From Solirubrobacteraceae bacterium (GTDB lineage Bacteria > Actinomycetota > Thermoleophilia > Solirubrobacterales > Solirubrobacteraceae): a DNA stretch of 64,000 nt. Shown here piece after piece: positions 8,511-17,084 of this stretch (the first letter of the stretch is position 1; each line of letters starts with the position of its first letter). Location of the stretch: the NCBI GenBank assembly GCA_017882455.1, contig JADGPL010000003.1, positions 1 through 64,000 of the forward strand, in the 5' to 3' direction. Both the position numbers and the translations under genes were made by a program. A model generated the notes under the pieces. The model was not told the origin of the DNA. It did not search any database and saw only the letters and a list, made by a program, of their open reading frames with translations.

Positions 8511-10514
8511 ATGGCCTACTTCGTCACAGGAGCGACGGGCTTCATCGGAAGCCGTCTGGTGGAGCGGCTGCTGGACAAGCGCCAGGGCAAGATCTACGTG
8601 CTCGTGCGGGAGGCCTCCAAGCCCCGCCTCGATGACCTGATCGAGCGCTGGAGCGTCGTCGGCGGAAGCTCCACCGCCAGCCGGATCGTGCCCGTCGTCG
8701 GCGACCTGCGCCGCCCGCTGCTGGGCGTGGAGAAGGAGCAGGTGTCAGAGCTGCGGGGCAAGGTCAACCACTTCTTCCACCTCGCCGCCGTATACGACAT
8801 GACGGCGCCAGCCGAGCGCAACACGGCGGTCAACGTCGGCGGCACCACCCACGCCGTGGAACTGGCGCGCGCGATCGACGCCAAGCACCTGCACCACGTC
8901 TCCTCGATCGCCGTGGCGGGCACCTACAGGGGCGTCTTCGAGGAGGACATGTTCGATGAGGGCCAGCGCCTGCCCTCGCCCTATCACCGCACCAAGTTCG
9001 AGTCCGAGCGAATCGTGCGCGAGCAGCCGTACATCCCATGGCGCGTCTACCGCCCCGGGATCGTGGTGGGCGACTCCCAGACCGGCGAGATGGAGAAGGT
9101 CGACGGCCCCTACTACTTCTTCAAGGCGATCCAGCGGATGCGCCACCTGCTGCCCGAGTGGGTGCCGCTCGTGGGCCTCGACCTCGGCTACACGAACGTG
9201 GTCCCAGTCGATTGGGTGGCAGGTGCCCTCGAGCACATCGCCCACGAGCCCGACCTCGACGGCCGCGCCTTCAGCCTCACCGACCCGCGCCCCCAGCGCG
9301 TGGACGAGCTGATCAACGAGCTCGCCCTCGCCGCCCACGCGCCGCGGTTCGCGCTCAGTGTCGACAAACGCCTGATCGACCCGCTGCCCAAGTGGCCGCT
9401 GAGGCTGACCGCCCGAATGCCCCCGTGGCGCCAGCTGCGCAACCTCGCCCTGCGCGAGCTCGGCATCCCGCCCGAGGTGCTGGCGAACATGGAGCTCGTG
9501 CCGCGCTTCGACACGCGCGAGGCGACCGCGGCGCTGGCGGGCTCGCCGCTGGAACAGCCGCCGCCGCTGCAGGAGTACGTGGCCCGCCTGTGGGACTACT
9601 GGGAGCGCGAGATGGATCCGGACCTGAGGCGCGGCAGGACGCTGAAGGCGGCGCTGAACGGGCGCCACGTGCTGATCACGGGCGCCTCTTCGGGGATCGG
9701 GCGCGCGACCGCCCTGAAGGTGGCGGCGGCGGGCGGGGTGCCGCTGCTGGTGGCTCGCAGCGTGGAGAACCTCGAGGAGGTGCGCGCCGAGATCGTCGCC
9801 GCGGGCGGCACCGCCTACGTCTACTCGGCGGACCTGGCCGACATCGAGTCGATCGAACGCCTGCTCGAGCGCGTGCTGGCCGACCACCGCGACATCGACA
9901 TGCTGGTCAACAACGCCGGGCGCTCCATCCGCCGCTCGATCGCGCTCAGCTACGACCGCTTCCACGACTTCGAACGCACGATCCAGCTCAACTACTTCGG
10001 CGCGGTCAAGCTCATCATCGGGCTGCTCCCGCACATGCGCAAGCGCGGCTCGGGACACATCGTCAACGTGTCCTCGATCGGCGTGCAGACCAACCCCCCG
10101 CGCTTCTCCGCCTACGTCGCCTCCAAGGCTGCGCTCGACGCCTTCACGCGGGTGGTCTCCTCGGAGGTGATCGGCGACGGGGTGACCTTCACCACGATCC
10201 ACATGCCGCTCGTGCGCACGCCGATGATCACGCCGACGAAGATGTACGACGCCTTCCCGGCCATCAGCCCCGAGGAGGCGGGCGACATGATCTGTGAGGC
10301 CCTGCGCAGCCGCCCCAAGGAGATGGGCACCCGCGTGGGCAAGTTCGGAGAAGTCGCCTACAGCCTCTCGCCGAGCACAATGGACCGGCTCCTGCATCTC
10401 GCCTATCGCGTGTTCCCGGACTCGGCCGCCTCCAAGGGCCAGCCGGACGTCGAGGAGCACGCCTCCTTCGAGCAGATCGCGATGGCGACGTTGACGCGAG
10501 GCGTGCACTGGTAG
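8511..10514 (+). CDS. two-domain SDR acyl-CoA reductase (AcrA1-like)
   Basis: 667 residues with two fused dehydrogenase domains. The first (about 1-370) is an extended SDR like thioester reductases: GATGFIGSRL at residue 6, and an active-site YHRTK near 163. The second (about 385-650) is a classical SDR: ITGASSGIG near 390, NNAG near 465 and YVASK near 535. This length and order match mycobacterial AcrA1-type fatty acyl-CoA reductases, which make fatty aldehydes or alcohols for lipid or wax synthesis; the substrate here is inferred. The next gene, an ABC transporter ATPase, starts 42 bp downstream, so the products may be linked to export. Confidence 0.85.
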   Translation: MAYFVTGATGFIGSRLVERLLDKRQGKIYVLVREASKPRLDDLIERWSVVGGSSTASRIVPVVGDLRRPLLGVEKEQVSELRGKVNHFFHLAAVYDMTAPAERNTAVNVGGTTHAVELARAIDAKHLHHVSSIAVAGTYRGVFEEDMFDEGQRLPSPYHRTKFESERIVREQPYIPWRVYRPGIVVGDSQTGEMEKVDGPYYFFKAIQRMRHLLPEWVPLVGLDLGYTNVVPVDWVAGALEHIAHEPDLDGRAFSLTDPRPQRVDELINELALAAHAPRFALSVDKRLIDPLPKWPLRLTARMPPWRQLRNLALRELGIPPEVLANMELVPRFDTREATAALAGSPLEQPPPLQEYVARLWDYWEREMDPDLRRGRTLKAALNGRHVLITGASSGIGRATALKVAAAGGVPLLVARSVENLEEVRAEIVAAGGTAYVYSADLADIESIERLLERVLADHRDIDMLVNNAGRSIRRSIALSYDRFHDFERTIQLNYFGAVKLIIGLLPHMRKRGSGHIVNVSSIGVQTNPPRFSAYVASKAALDAFTRVVSSEVIGDGVTFTTIHMPLVRTPMITPTKMYDAFPAISPEEAGDMICEALRSRPKEMGTRVGKFGEVAYSLSPSTMDRLLHLAYRVFPDSAASKGQPDVEEHASFEQIAMATLTRGVHW

Positions 10515-10556
10515 GTGGGGCGCGGGCGCGGTCGCGCTCGATGGGATGATCTGGCC

Positions 10557-11414
10557 GTGAGCGAGACTCCCGCGGCGATCGAGGTGAGCGCCCTCTGCAA
10601 GCGCTACGGCGACTACGAGGCCGTGCGCGGCATCGACATCACCGTCCAGCGCGGTGAGGTGTTCGGCCTGCTCGGCCCCAACGGGGCCGGCAAGACGACC
10701 ACGGTGGAGATCCTCGAGGGCTACCGCGCGCGCACGAGCGGGGAGGTCTCGGTGCTCGGCCAGGATCCGGCCAACCGCTCGATCGAGCTGCGCCGCCGCA
10801 TCGGGATCGTCCTGCAGTCGGGCGGGATCTACAGCCACATCACCCCGCGCGAGGCGCTGCGACACTGGGCGAGCTTCTACCCCCACCCGCGCGACGTCGA
10901 GGAGGTGCTCGACCTTGCCGGCCTGCGCGAGAAGGCAGACGTACGCAGCCGCAGGCTCTCAGGGGGCCAGCTGCGGCGGCTCGATTTCGCGCTGGCGCTC
11001 GTGGGAGACCCCGAGCTGATCTTCCTAGACGAGCCCACCACGGGCTTCGATCCCGAGGCGCGGCGCGCCGCCTGGGAGACGGTGCGCTCGCTGCGCGAGC
11101 TCGGCAAGACGATCCTGCTGACCACCCATTATCTCGAGGAGGCCCAGGCGCTCGCCGACCGCGTGGCGATCGTCAAGGACGGGCGCATCCTGGCGATCGG
11201 CCCGCCGCGCGAGCTCGGCGTGGGCGCGGCGCACTATCGCGTGGTTTACCGCGGGCGCGACGGCGAGCTCGTGGAGCTCCAGACCGATGACCCGACGAGG
11301 CTGCTGCACGAGCTGGCCGGGGAGGCGCTCGAGCGCGGCGAGAGCCTGCAGGAGCTCTCGGTGGCGCGCCCCACGCTCGAGGACGTCTACCTGGAGCTGA
11401 CGGCCGATGCCTGA
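10557..11414 (+). CDS. ABC transporter ATP-binding protein (ABC-2 exporter)
   Basis: 285 residues from the GTG at 10557 (VSETPAAIEV). Extending upstream adds 14 arginine-rich residues without similarity. Walker A GPNGAGKTT, signature LSGGQLRRLDFALAL, Walker B LIFLDEPTTGFDPEA and switch TTHYLEEAQ are all present. The C-terminal 70 residues are the regulatory tail typical of DrrA/CcmA-like drug or lipid exporters. Its end overlaps the permease start by 8 bp, so the two form one transporter. Confidence 0.93.
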   Translation: MSETPAAIEVSALCKRYGDYEAVRGIDITVQRGEVFGLLGPNGAGKTTTVEILEGYRARTSGEVSVLGQDPANRSIELRRRIGIVLQSGGIYSHITPREALRHWASFYPHPRDVEEVLDLAGLREKADVRSRRLSGGQLRRLDFALALVGDPELIFLDEPTTGFDPEARRAAWETVRSLRELGKTILLTTHYLEEAQALADRVAIVKDGRILAIGPPRELGVGAAHYRVVYRGRDGELVELQTDDPTRLLHELAGEALERGESLQELSVARPTLEDVYLELTADA

Positions 11415-12156
11415 GACGCTCGCGCTCAGCTGGCGCCAGTATCGCCTCGAGCGCCGGATGTTCTGGCGCAACCCGAGCGCCGCCTTCTTCAACTTCGTGC
11501 TGCCGCTGCTGTTCCTGGCCGCCGGCGGCGCGATCCTCAGCGGCAGCCAGCGCGACCTGAACAAGCTCGTCCCCGCGATCGCGGGCATGAGCGTGATGTC
11601 CACCACGTTCACGGCGCTCGCCTACAACATCGTGTTCCTGCGCGAGCGGGGCGTGCTCAAGCGCATCCGCGGCACGCCCCTGCCCACGATCTCCTACTTC
11701 GGCGGGGTGGCGGCCAACGCGGTCACCAACACGGCCCTGCAGATCGTGATCGTGGTGGCGGCCGGGCGGCTGATCTTCGGCATCGGCTGGCCGCCCCACG
11801 TGGCCACGCTGATCGTGTTCGTGCTGGTCGGAGTCGTCTGCTTCGCCGCCCTCGGCGTGGCCTTCGCCCACGCGATCCCCAACTTCGAGTCCACCGCCGC
11901 CTACGTCAACGCCGTGTTCCTGCCGGTCGTGTTCGTGTCCTTCTACGTGTTCGACTCCAGCAGCGCCCCGGGATTCGTCAGGACGATCGCCGACGCGCTG
12001 CCGCTGACGCCGCTGATCGAAGGCCTCTCGAGCGCGATGGTCGCGGGCGCGCACACGCCCAGCCACCTGGACGCGCTCGCCGTGATCGGGCTCTGGGGCG
12101 TCTTCGGGCTGTACTTCGCCGTGCGCGGCTTCTCCTGGGAGCAGTCGCGGACATGA
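11407..12156 (+). CDS. ABC-2 type transporter permease
   Basis: 249-residue permease with about six membrane segments (for example FNFVLPLLFLAAGGAIL, TNTALQIVIVVAAG, VATLIVFVLVGVVCFAALG, AVFLPVVFVSFYVF). It has the family's typical C-terminal periplasmic segment DALPLTPLIEGL before the last helix. It pairs with the overlapping ATPase to export an unknown substrate, possibly a drug or lipid. It ends inside a 17-bp tandem duplication (12148-12181). Confidence 0.9.
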   Translation: MPETLALSWRQYRLERRMFWRNPSAAFFNFVLPLLFLAAGGAILSGSQRDLNKLVPAIAGMSVMSTTFTALAYNIVFLRERGVLKRIRGTPLPTISYFGGVAANAVTNTALQIVIVVAAGRLIFGIGWPPHVATLIVFVLVGVVCFAALGVAFAHAIPNFESTAAYVNAVFLPVVFVSFYVFDSSSAPGFVRTIADALPLTPLIEGLSSAMVAGAHTPSHLDALAVIGLWGVFGLYFAVRGFSWEQSRT

Positions 12157-12181
12157 CCACCGAGCGGACATGACAACCGAG
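12148..12181. repeat. 17-bp tandem duplication at the permease stop codon
   Basis: cggacatgaccaccgag (12148-12164) is followed at once by a copy with one change (12165-12181). The first copy contains the TGA of the permease; the second gives a potential ATG-TGA mini-frame just before the MBL gene's ribosome binding site. It looks like a recent slippage duplication. Confidence 0.8.
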
Positions 12182-12195
12182 GAGAGGACCACACG

Positions 12196-12864
12196 ATGAA
12201 GCAGCTCGCCGAGGGCGTCCACCAGCTGCGCGGCTGGCCCGCCAACGCGATCAACGTGTACCTGGTGGAGGACGTGCTGATCGACGCGGCCACCAGACAG
12301 GGCGAGAAGCGGATCATGCGCCAGATCGCCGGGCGCAAGCTGAACGCGCACGCGCTGACCCACGCCCACCCCGACCACCAGGGGGCGAGCCACGCGATCT
12401 GCGAGCGTCTGGGGATCCCGCTGTGGTGCGGCCAGGGCGACGTCCCCGCGATGGAGACTCCGGGGGGCGTTCGCAACTCGCAGGCGCCGGGATGGCTGAA
12501 CTGGCTGCAGCAGCGCTACTGGACCGGTCCCCCCCACCCGGTTGCCCGGGCGCTCGTCGAGGGCGACGAGGTGGCGGGCTTCACGGTCCTGGAGAGTCCC
12601 GGGCACTCGCGCGGACAGGTGGCCTACTGGCGCGAGTCCGACCGCGTCCTGATCCTGGGGGACGTGCTCAACAACATGAACGTGATGACCGGCATCCCGG
12701 GGCTGCACGAGCCGCCGGAGATCTTCACGCCGGACCCGGCGCGCAACCGCCAGTCTGCGCGCAGGCTGGCGGAGCTGAGGCCGAGCCTCACCTGCTTCGG
12801 GCATGGCGCGCCGCTGCGCGATCCCGGCAAGCTCGCGGACTTCGTGGCGAGCCTGCCGAGCTGA
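12196..12864 (+). CDS. MBL-fold metallo-hydrolase
   Basis: 222-residue metallo-beta-lactamase-fold hydrolase. The zinc motif THAHPDHQG places His56, His58, Asp60 and His61; further ligands are in ESPGHSRGQ (His near 138) and LILGDVLNN (Asp). A GGAGAGG ribosome site lies ahead of the ATG. The family covers glyoxalase II-like thioesterases and other hydrolases, so the substrate is open. It follows the ABC exporter and precedes an acyl-thioesterase-like gene, which hints at thioester metabolism. Confidence 0.85.
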   Translation: MKQLAEGVHQLRGWPANAINVYLVEDVLIDAATRQGEKRIMRQIAGRKLNAHALTHAHPDHQGASHAICERLGIPLWCGQGDVPAMETPGGVRNSQAPGWLNWLQQRYWTGPPHPVARALVEGDEVAGFTVLESPGHSRGQVAYWRESDRVLILGDVLNNMNVMTGIPGLHEPPEIFTPDPARNRQSARRLAELRPSLTCFGHGAPLRDPGKLADFVASLPS

Positions 12865-12868
12865 GCCG

Positions 12869-13666
12869 GTGTCGAGCGCCGAGAGCATCTTCCTCGCAGA
12901 GGGCGAGACGTTCCTCCCGACCGAGCACGCCCGCGGTCCGTGGGACCCGCGGGCGCTCCACGGCGGCGCCCCGGCGGCGCTGATGACGGCGGCCTTCGAG
13001 CGCTTCCAGCCGGGCGCGGAGCTCGTCGTCGCGCGCCTGGGCTTCGAGCTGCTGCGGCCGGTGCCGATGGCGCCGCTGAGGCTGTCAACTCAGATCGTGC
13101 GCGCCGGGCGCCGCGTGCAGGAGCTCTCCGGGGAGCTGCGGGCCGGCGAGGATCTGATCTGTCGGGCGAACGCCCTGCGCGTGCAGCCCGTCCCCGACGA
13201 CCTGCCCGAGTCGGCCGACGGCTCCTGGGCGCCCGAGCCGATGCCCTCGCCCGAGGTCGGAAGCGCGGTCCGCTTCGCCCTCGATGACCCCGAGCGGGCG
13301 AGCTTCGCGGCGAGCGCGATGGAGATGCGCTGGCTGGATGACCCGTGGACGCTCGGTCCGGGGCGGGTCTGGATGCGCCTGCGCCACCCCCTGCTCCCCG
13401 GCGAGGCCCTCACCCCGCTGGCGCGCCTGGCCGCCACGGCCGACTTCGGCAACGGCGTGAGCGCGGCCCTGTCCTTCAAGGACTACCTGTTCATCAACGC
13501 CGACCTGTCCATCCACCTGCAGCGCCCGCCCCGCGGGGAGTGGATCGGCCTCGACGCCCGCACCCTCTTGCCAAGCGGCGGCAGCGGCCTGGCTGAGAGT
13601 GTGCTCCACGACGTCGCAGGGCCCGTCGGCAGGGCATTTCAGACGCTCGTCGTCCAGCCTCGCTAG
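12869..13666 (+). CDS. acyl-CoA thioesterase-like (double hotdog) protein
   Basis: 265 residues from the GTG at 12869, 4 nt after the MBL gene's stop. The pattern is that of TesB-type double hotdog thioesterases: LHGGAPAALM near residue 33, ARLGFELLRPVPMAPLRL in the first hotdog, and in the second LARLAATADFGNGVS and the ADLSIHLQRPPRGEWIGLDA block. The role is probably hydrolysis of acyl-CoA in fatty acid catabolism. The ORF can be extended upstream only through low-complexity residues that overlap the MBL gene. Confidence 0.85.
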   Translation: MSSAESIFLAEGETFLPTEHARGPWDPRALHGGAPAALMTAAFERFQPGAELVVARLGFELLRPVPMAPLRLSTQIVRAGRRVQELSGELRAGEDLICRANALRVQPVPDDLPESADGSWAPEPMPSPEVGSAVRFALDDPERASFAASAMEMRWLDDPWTLGPGRVWMRLRHPLLPGEALTPLARLAATADFGNGVSAALSFKDYLFINADLSIHLQRPPRGEWIGLDARTLLPSGGSGLAESVLHDVAGPVGRAFQTLVVQPR

Positions 13667-13726
13667 CGCCCGGCGATCCCCGGGAGGTGCCCCCACGGTC
13701 TCCGTTAGACACCCCCGCGTCGATTA

Positions 13727-13764
13727 GTTGTGTGTGCAAACAATGTTGCTACAGTCAACACAAC
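13727..13764 (+). promoter_or_regulatory. promoter and possible operator of the YceI gene
   Basis: ttgtgt (13728-13733), a 16-bp spacer and tacagt (13750-13755) form a plausible promoter. The arms gttgtgt (13727-13733) and acacaac (13758-13764) are complementary and bracket it, which would suit a repressor of the MarR or TetR kind. No such regulator gene is adjacent. The region is AT-richer than its surroundings. Confidence 0.45.
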
Positions 13765-13810
13765 AGCGTTCTGTTCATTCACGTTCACCCCCCTGCGAAA
13801 GGAACCTCCG

Positions 13811-14374
13811 ATGTCAGCAGTCGATTCGACCACCACCACGCAGACCCCCCTCCCCACGGGAACCTGGAAGGTCGACCCGGTCCACTCGAGCGTGGAATTC
13901 CAGGTCAAACACCTGGGCATCGCCACCGTCAAGGGCCAGTTCAAGGACTTCGAGGGCACGCTCGAGGTGACCCCCGACGGCATCAGCGCCTACGGCAGCG
14001 CGAAAGTCGCGAGCGTGGACACCCGCGAGCCCCAGCGTGACGGCCACCTTCGCTCAGCCGACTTCTTCGACGAGGAGAACCACCCGGAGATCACCTTCAG
14101 GTCCACCTCGGTGCGAACCATCGACGAGGACACCTTCGAGATCGAGGGCGACTTCACGATCCACGGGATCACCCGGCCCCTCACGCTGCAGGCGACGCTC
14201 GAGGGCACCGAGACCGACCACGAAGGCAACCCCCGCGTGGGTCTCTCGGCTACCGCCCAGATCAACCGCTCGGACTACGAGATGAAGTTCAACATGGCCC
14301 TGGGCTCCGGCAACGTGGTCGTCGGCGACAAGGTCAAGATCCTGCTCGACATCTCGGCCGTGAAGGCCGCCTAG
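13811..14374 (+). CDS. YceI family lipid-binding-like protein
   Basis: 187 residues from the ATG at 13811, preceded by gaaaggaacctccg. YceI proteins are lipocalin-like barrels that bind isoprenoid or amide-type lipids. The family pattern is clear: GTWKVDPVHSSVEFQVKHLG at about 17-36, VASVDTREPQRDGHLRSADF, FEIEGDFTIHGITRPLTL and AQINRSDYEMKFN. No signal peptide is present, so this member is cytosolic. It ends before a strong hairpin shared with the convergent aldo/keto reductase. Confidence 0.92.
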   Translation: MSAVDSTTTTQTPLPTGTWKVDPVHSSVEFQVKHLGIATVKGQFKDFEGTLEVTPDGISAYGSAKVASVDTREPQRDGHLRSADFFDEENHPEITFRSTSVRTIDEDTFEIEGDFTIHGITRPLTLQATLEGTETDHEGNPRVGLSATAQINRSDYEMKFNMALGSGNVVVGDKVKILLDISAVKAA

Positions 14375-14403
14375 GGCCGAAGCGCTCGCATCGTTCGGAG
14401 CGA

Positions 14404-14434
14404 GGCGACGTCGTCAGCGCACGACGACGTCGCC
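14404..14434. terminator. bidirectional hairpin terminator
   Basis: ggcgacgtcgt (14404-14414) pairs perfectly with acgacgtcgcc (14424-14434) around a 9-nt loop, between the convergent YceI and aldo/keto reductase genes. It covers the reductase stop codon. There is no T tract; such hairpins are common at gene ends in high-GC actinobacteria. Confidence 0.65.
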
Positions 14435-15361
14435 GAGCGCCTCGTCGATCGCGTCGAGCGTGTCCTGGCTCAACACGATCCCCGAGGCCGAGGCGTTGGC
14501 GTGAACCTGCTCGGGGCGGCTGGCCCCCACGATCGCCGAGGCGACGTTCGGCTGGCGCAGCACCCAGGCGAGCGCGAGCTGGACCATCGTCAACCCCGCC
14601 TCCTCGGCGACGGGCACGAGCCTCTGGACGGCCTCGAGCACCTGCGGCTGGATCAGCCGGTCGATGAAGCCGCTCATGCTCTTGCTCGCGGCGCGCGAGT
14701 CAGCCGGCGGCTGCTCCCCCGGGCGGTACTTGCCCGTCAGCACGCCCTGTCCCAGCGGCGACCACACGATCTGGGAGATGCCCTCGCGTTCGCACAGCGG
14801 GATCACCTCCGCCTCGGGCGCGCGCCACAGCATCGAGTACTGGGGCTGGCTGGAGACCCAGCGGACCGTGTCGGGGATGGCGAGCGACTCGTCGATCTTC
14901 TCGGCGGGCCACTCGCTGAAGCCGATGTGCCGGGCCTTACCCGCTTGCACGACCTCGGTGAGCGCCGCCATCGTCTCCTCCAAAGGCGTCTCGGCGTCGT
15001 AGCGGTGGCACTGGTAGAGGTCGACATGGTCGGTCCGCAGCCGCTTCAGCGAGGCGTCGATCTGCTTGTGGATCTGCGCCGCCGAGAGGCCGCGGTCGCT
15101 GTCGGACATGGGGAAGTAGACCTTGGTGGCGAGCACGTAGGAGGAGCGCTCGCGCCCGGCGAGCGCCTCGCCGAGCAGCGTCTCGCTGGCCCCGCGCCCG
15201 TAGACGTTCGCCGTGTCGATGAAGTTGATGCCGACCTCGAAGGCCGCGTCGACGCAGGCCCTGGCCCGCTCGGCCTCGACCCCGCCGGAGTAGGTCAGCC
15301 AGGAGCCGAGGCTGATCTCCGACACCTCGATGTCGCTCGAGCCGAGCTTGCGGAAGTTCAT
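14414..15361 (-). CDS. aldo/keto reductase
   Basis: 315-residue NADPH-dependent AKR of the potassium-channel beta-subunit-like group. The N terminus is MNFRKLGSSDIEVSEISLGSW. Catalytic Asp and Tyr lie in FIDTANVYGRG (about 48-58), Lys in LATKVYF and His in YQCHRYD. The cofactor loop SPLGQGVLTGKYRP lies near residue 200. The substrate is unknown. It starts head-to-head with the VOC gene; the two starts are about 50 bp apart. Confidence 0.92.
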   Translation of the reverse strand: MNFRKLGSSDIEVSEISLGSWLTYSGGVEAERARACVDAAFEVGINFIDTANVYGRGASETLLGEALAGRERSSYVLATKVYFPMSDSDRGLSAAQIHKQIDASLKRLRTDHVDLYQCHRYDAETPLEETMAALTEVVQAGKARHIGFSEWPAEKIDESLAIPDTVRWVSSQPQYSMLWRAPEAEVIPLCEREGISQIVWSPLGQGVLTGKYRPGEQPPADSRAASKSMSGFIDRLIQPQVLEAVQRLVPVAEEAGLTMVQLALAWVLRQPNVASAIVGASRPEQVHANASASGIVLSQDTLDAIDEALGDVVVR

Positions 15362-15413
15362 GGGACCATCACACTACCCTGGAGCGGGGCACCCCAACAC
15401 CCTCCCTCGCAAG

Positions 15414-16277
15414 ATGACCGCCATCGACCCTGACCTTCGCATCCACTCAGTGCGCCTGGCGGTGAGCGATCTGCCCCGCAGCGTCGACTTCTACGAGCGG
15501 ATCCTCGGTCTCCCGCTGCTCTCGAACGACGACGAGACCGCATGGCTGGGAGCAGACCGCGAGCATCCCGCATTGCGGCTCACGCGCCTGCAGAGCCCGA
15601 CACCGGCTCCGAGCAGCGCCACGGGGCTGTTCCACGTGGCCTGGCTTCACCCCTCGCGCGAGTCCCTGGCTGCGACCGTGCGGCGCGTGGCCGCCGGCGG
15701 GTGGCCGTTCGAGGGCGCCTCCGACCATGGCGTCTCGGAGGCCCTCTACCTCAGCGATCCGGACGGCCTGGGGATCGAGATCTATGTCGACCGTCCGCGC
15801 GAGCGGTGGGAACGCCCGCCGAGCGGCCACGGCGTGAGGATGCACACGCTGGCGCTGGACGTCGAGGACCTGCTGGCGCAGGCGCCCGAGGAGCCGAGCG
15901 CCGCGATGCCCGCCGGGAGCGGGATCGGACACGTGCACCTGAAGGTGGCCGACGTGGGACGGGCCAACGCCTTCTATCGCGATGCCCTGGGCTTCGAGGA
16001 GCAGGCCCAGCTTCCCTCCGCGGCCTTTCTCTCGGCCGGCGGCTATCACCACCACGTGGGACTGAACTCCTGGCAGAGCCGCCAGGGCGCACCGGCGCCG
16101 GACAGCGCTCCGGGCCTGCTGCGCGTCGACTTCGCGCTTCCGAGCCCGGGGGCCTTGGCGGAGCTCGAGCGAAGGCTGCCGGACTCGCTCGAGCGCGCAG
16201 ACGGCGAGAGCGAGGACGACGAGAGCATCTCCGTGCGCGATCCCGACGGCCAGCTGCTCGTGTTCGGCGCCGGCTGA
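15414..16277 (+). CDS. VOC family (glyoxalase / extradiol dioxygenase fold) protein, CatE-like
   Basis: 287 residues from the ATG at 15414; an in-frame upstream extension would overlap the divergent AKR start. Two VOC modules are visible: IHSVRLAVSDLPRSVDFYER at about 8-27, and GIGHVHLKVADVGRANAFYR at about 174-193, with GGYHHHVGLNSW after it. Length and layout match CatE-type catechol 2,3-dioxygenase-like proteins of Gram-positives. The metal-ligand His in the first module is replaced by Arg (SVRLAV), so only one half may bind metal. Enzyme activity is uncertain. Confidence 0.85.
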   Translation: MTAIDPDLRIHSVRLAVSDLPRSVDFYERILGLPLLSNDDETAWLGADREHPALRLTRLQSPTPAPSSATGLFHVAWLHPSRESLAATVRRVAAGGWPFEGASDHGVSEALYLSDPDGLGIEIYVDRPRERWERPPSGHGVRMHTLALDVEDLLAQAPEEPSAAMPAGSGIGHVHLKVADVGRANAFYRDALGFEEQAQLPSAAFLSAGGYHHHVGLNSWQSRQGAPAPDSAPGLLRVDFALPSPGALAELERRLPDSLERADGESEDDESISVRDPDGQLLVFGAG

Positions 16278-16477
16278 CGAACGGCCGGCATGCAGGCTCC
16301 GGCTCCGCCTGAAGCCGATCCCACGCGCAGCAGCGACAGAGGCTCGTTCAGCAGTCGTTGGTCTACGACGCATAGGCGCAGAACGGCACGGCTGACGTGT
16401 CGCAGGCAGGCGGCGCACGGGCCGTGCGACGCAGCGCAGTGAGGCGAATTGTCCGCAGCGACTCGTACGGTTGAGTT

Positions 16478-16947
16478 GTGCCGCGTCTAGAGGAGATCAC
16501 CTATGAGGCTGCCGCCAAGCGCTCGCGGACCAAGAGGCGCTCGTCTCTGGAATCAGGCAGCGCACGGGGACGCTCCTTGCCGCGCACGCGCTCGTGGCCT
16601 CGTTTCTCGGCTCCGCCACGATCCGCGCCCACGGCCTCGAAACACTCGGCTGGATCGCACTCGCGGCACTCGTGCTTGGCCTCTGCGTGTCCGCGCTACT
16701 GCTAGCCCCATGGCAGCTCAAGTTCGCCGTCGATGCACGCGAGCTATACGACGAGTTGTATCCGGAGGCTGAAGCCGAAGCCGAAGCCGACACCCTCGGC
16801 TGGCTCGCCGCCGCTGGCTACGGCTATCAAGCGCTGCGCGAAGAGAACGCGGGCAAAGTACGCGTCATGTCGTGGCTATCGGGTGCCGTGGGAATCCTGA
16901 TGATCGCGCAGACGATCTCATGGCTGGCAGCATTGGCGGTACAGTAG
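16478..16947 (+). pseudogene. small membrane protein gene with an apparent frameshift
   Basis: A GTG at 16478 opens MPRLEEITYEAAAK, then the frame turns arginine/serine-rich. The frame one step over continues naturally from about 16519 as QALADQEALVSGIRQRTGTL, followed by two hydrophobic stretches (LGWIALAALVLGLCVSALLL; LSGAVGILMIAQTISWLAAL) and an AEAEAEAD run. Restoring one G (aagcgctc to aaggcgctc) would join both into one 156-residue protein with two membrane segments. As it stands, only an internal GTG at 16594 gives an intact 117-residue frame. This could be a real mutation, a sequencing error or programmed slippage. Family not recognised. Confidence 0.6.
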
Positions 16948-16951
16948 AAGC

Positions 16952-17071
16952 ATGACTCCGAAGCCGTTGCCGCCGCAGGAAATCAAGCCGCCGTCGACGT
17001 CTATCGGCATTCAAGAGGGCCGCGGCGGATCTGCTCCCCCTCCTCCGCCGCGACCGCGACCGCGACCGTAG
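16952..17071 (+). CDS. possible 39-residue proline-rich peptide
   Basis: An ATG four bases after the membrane gene's TAG opens a 39-residue frame beginning MTPKPLPPQEIKPPSTSIGI and ending in alternating Pro/Arg (PPPPPRPRPRP). The tight spacing suggests translational coupling with the upstream membrane protein. No family is recognised, so it could be chance. Confidence 0.4.
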   Translation: MTPKPLPPQEIKPPSTSIGIQEGRGGSAPPPPPRPRPRP

Positions 17072-17084
17072 GGCAATATCGCAG

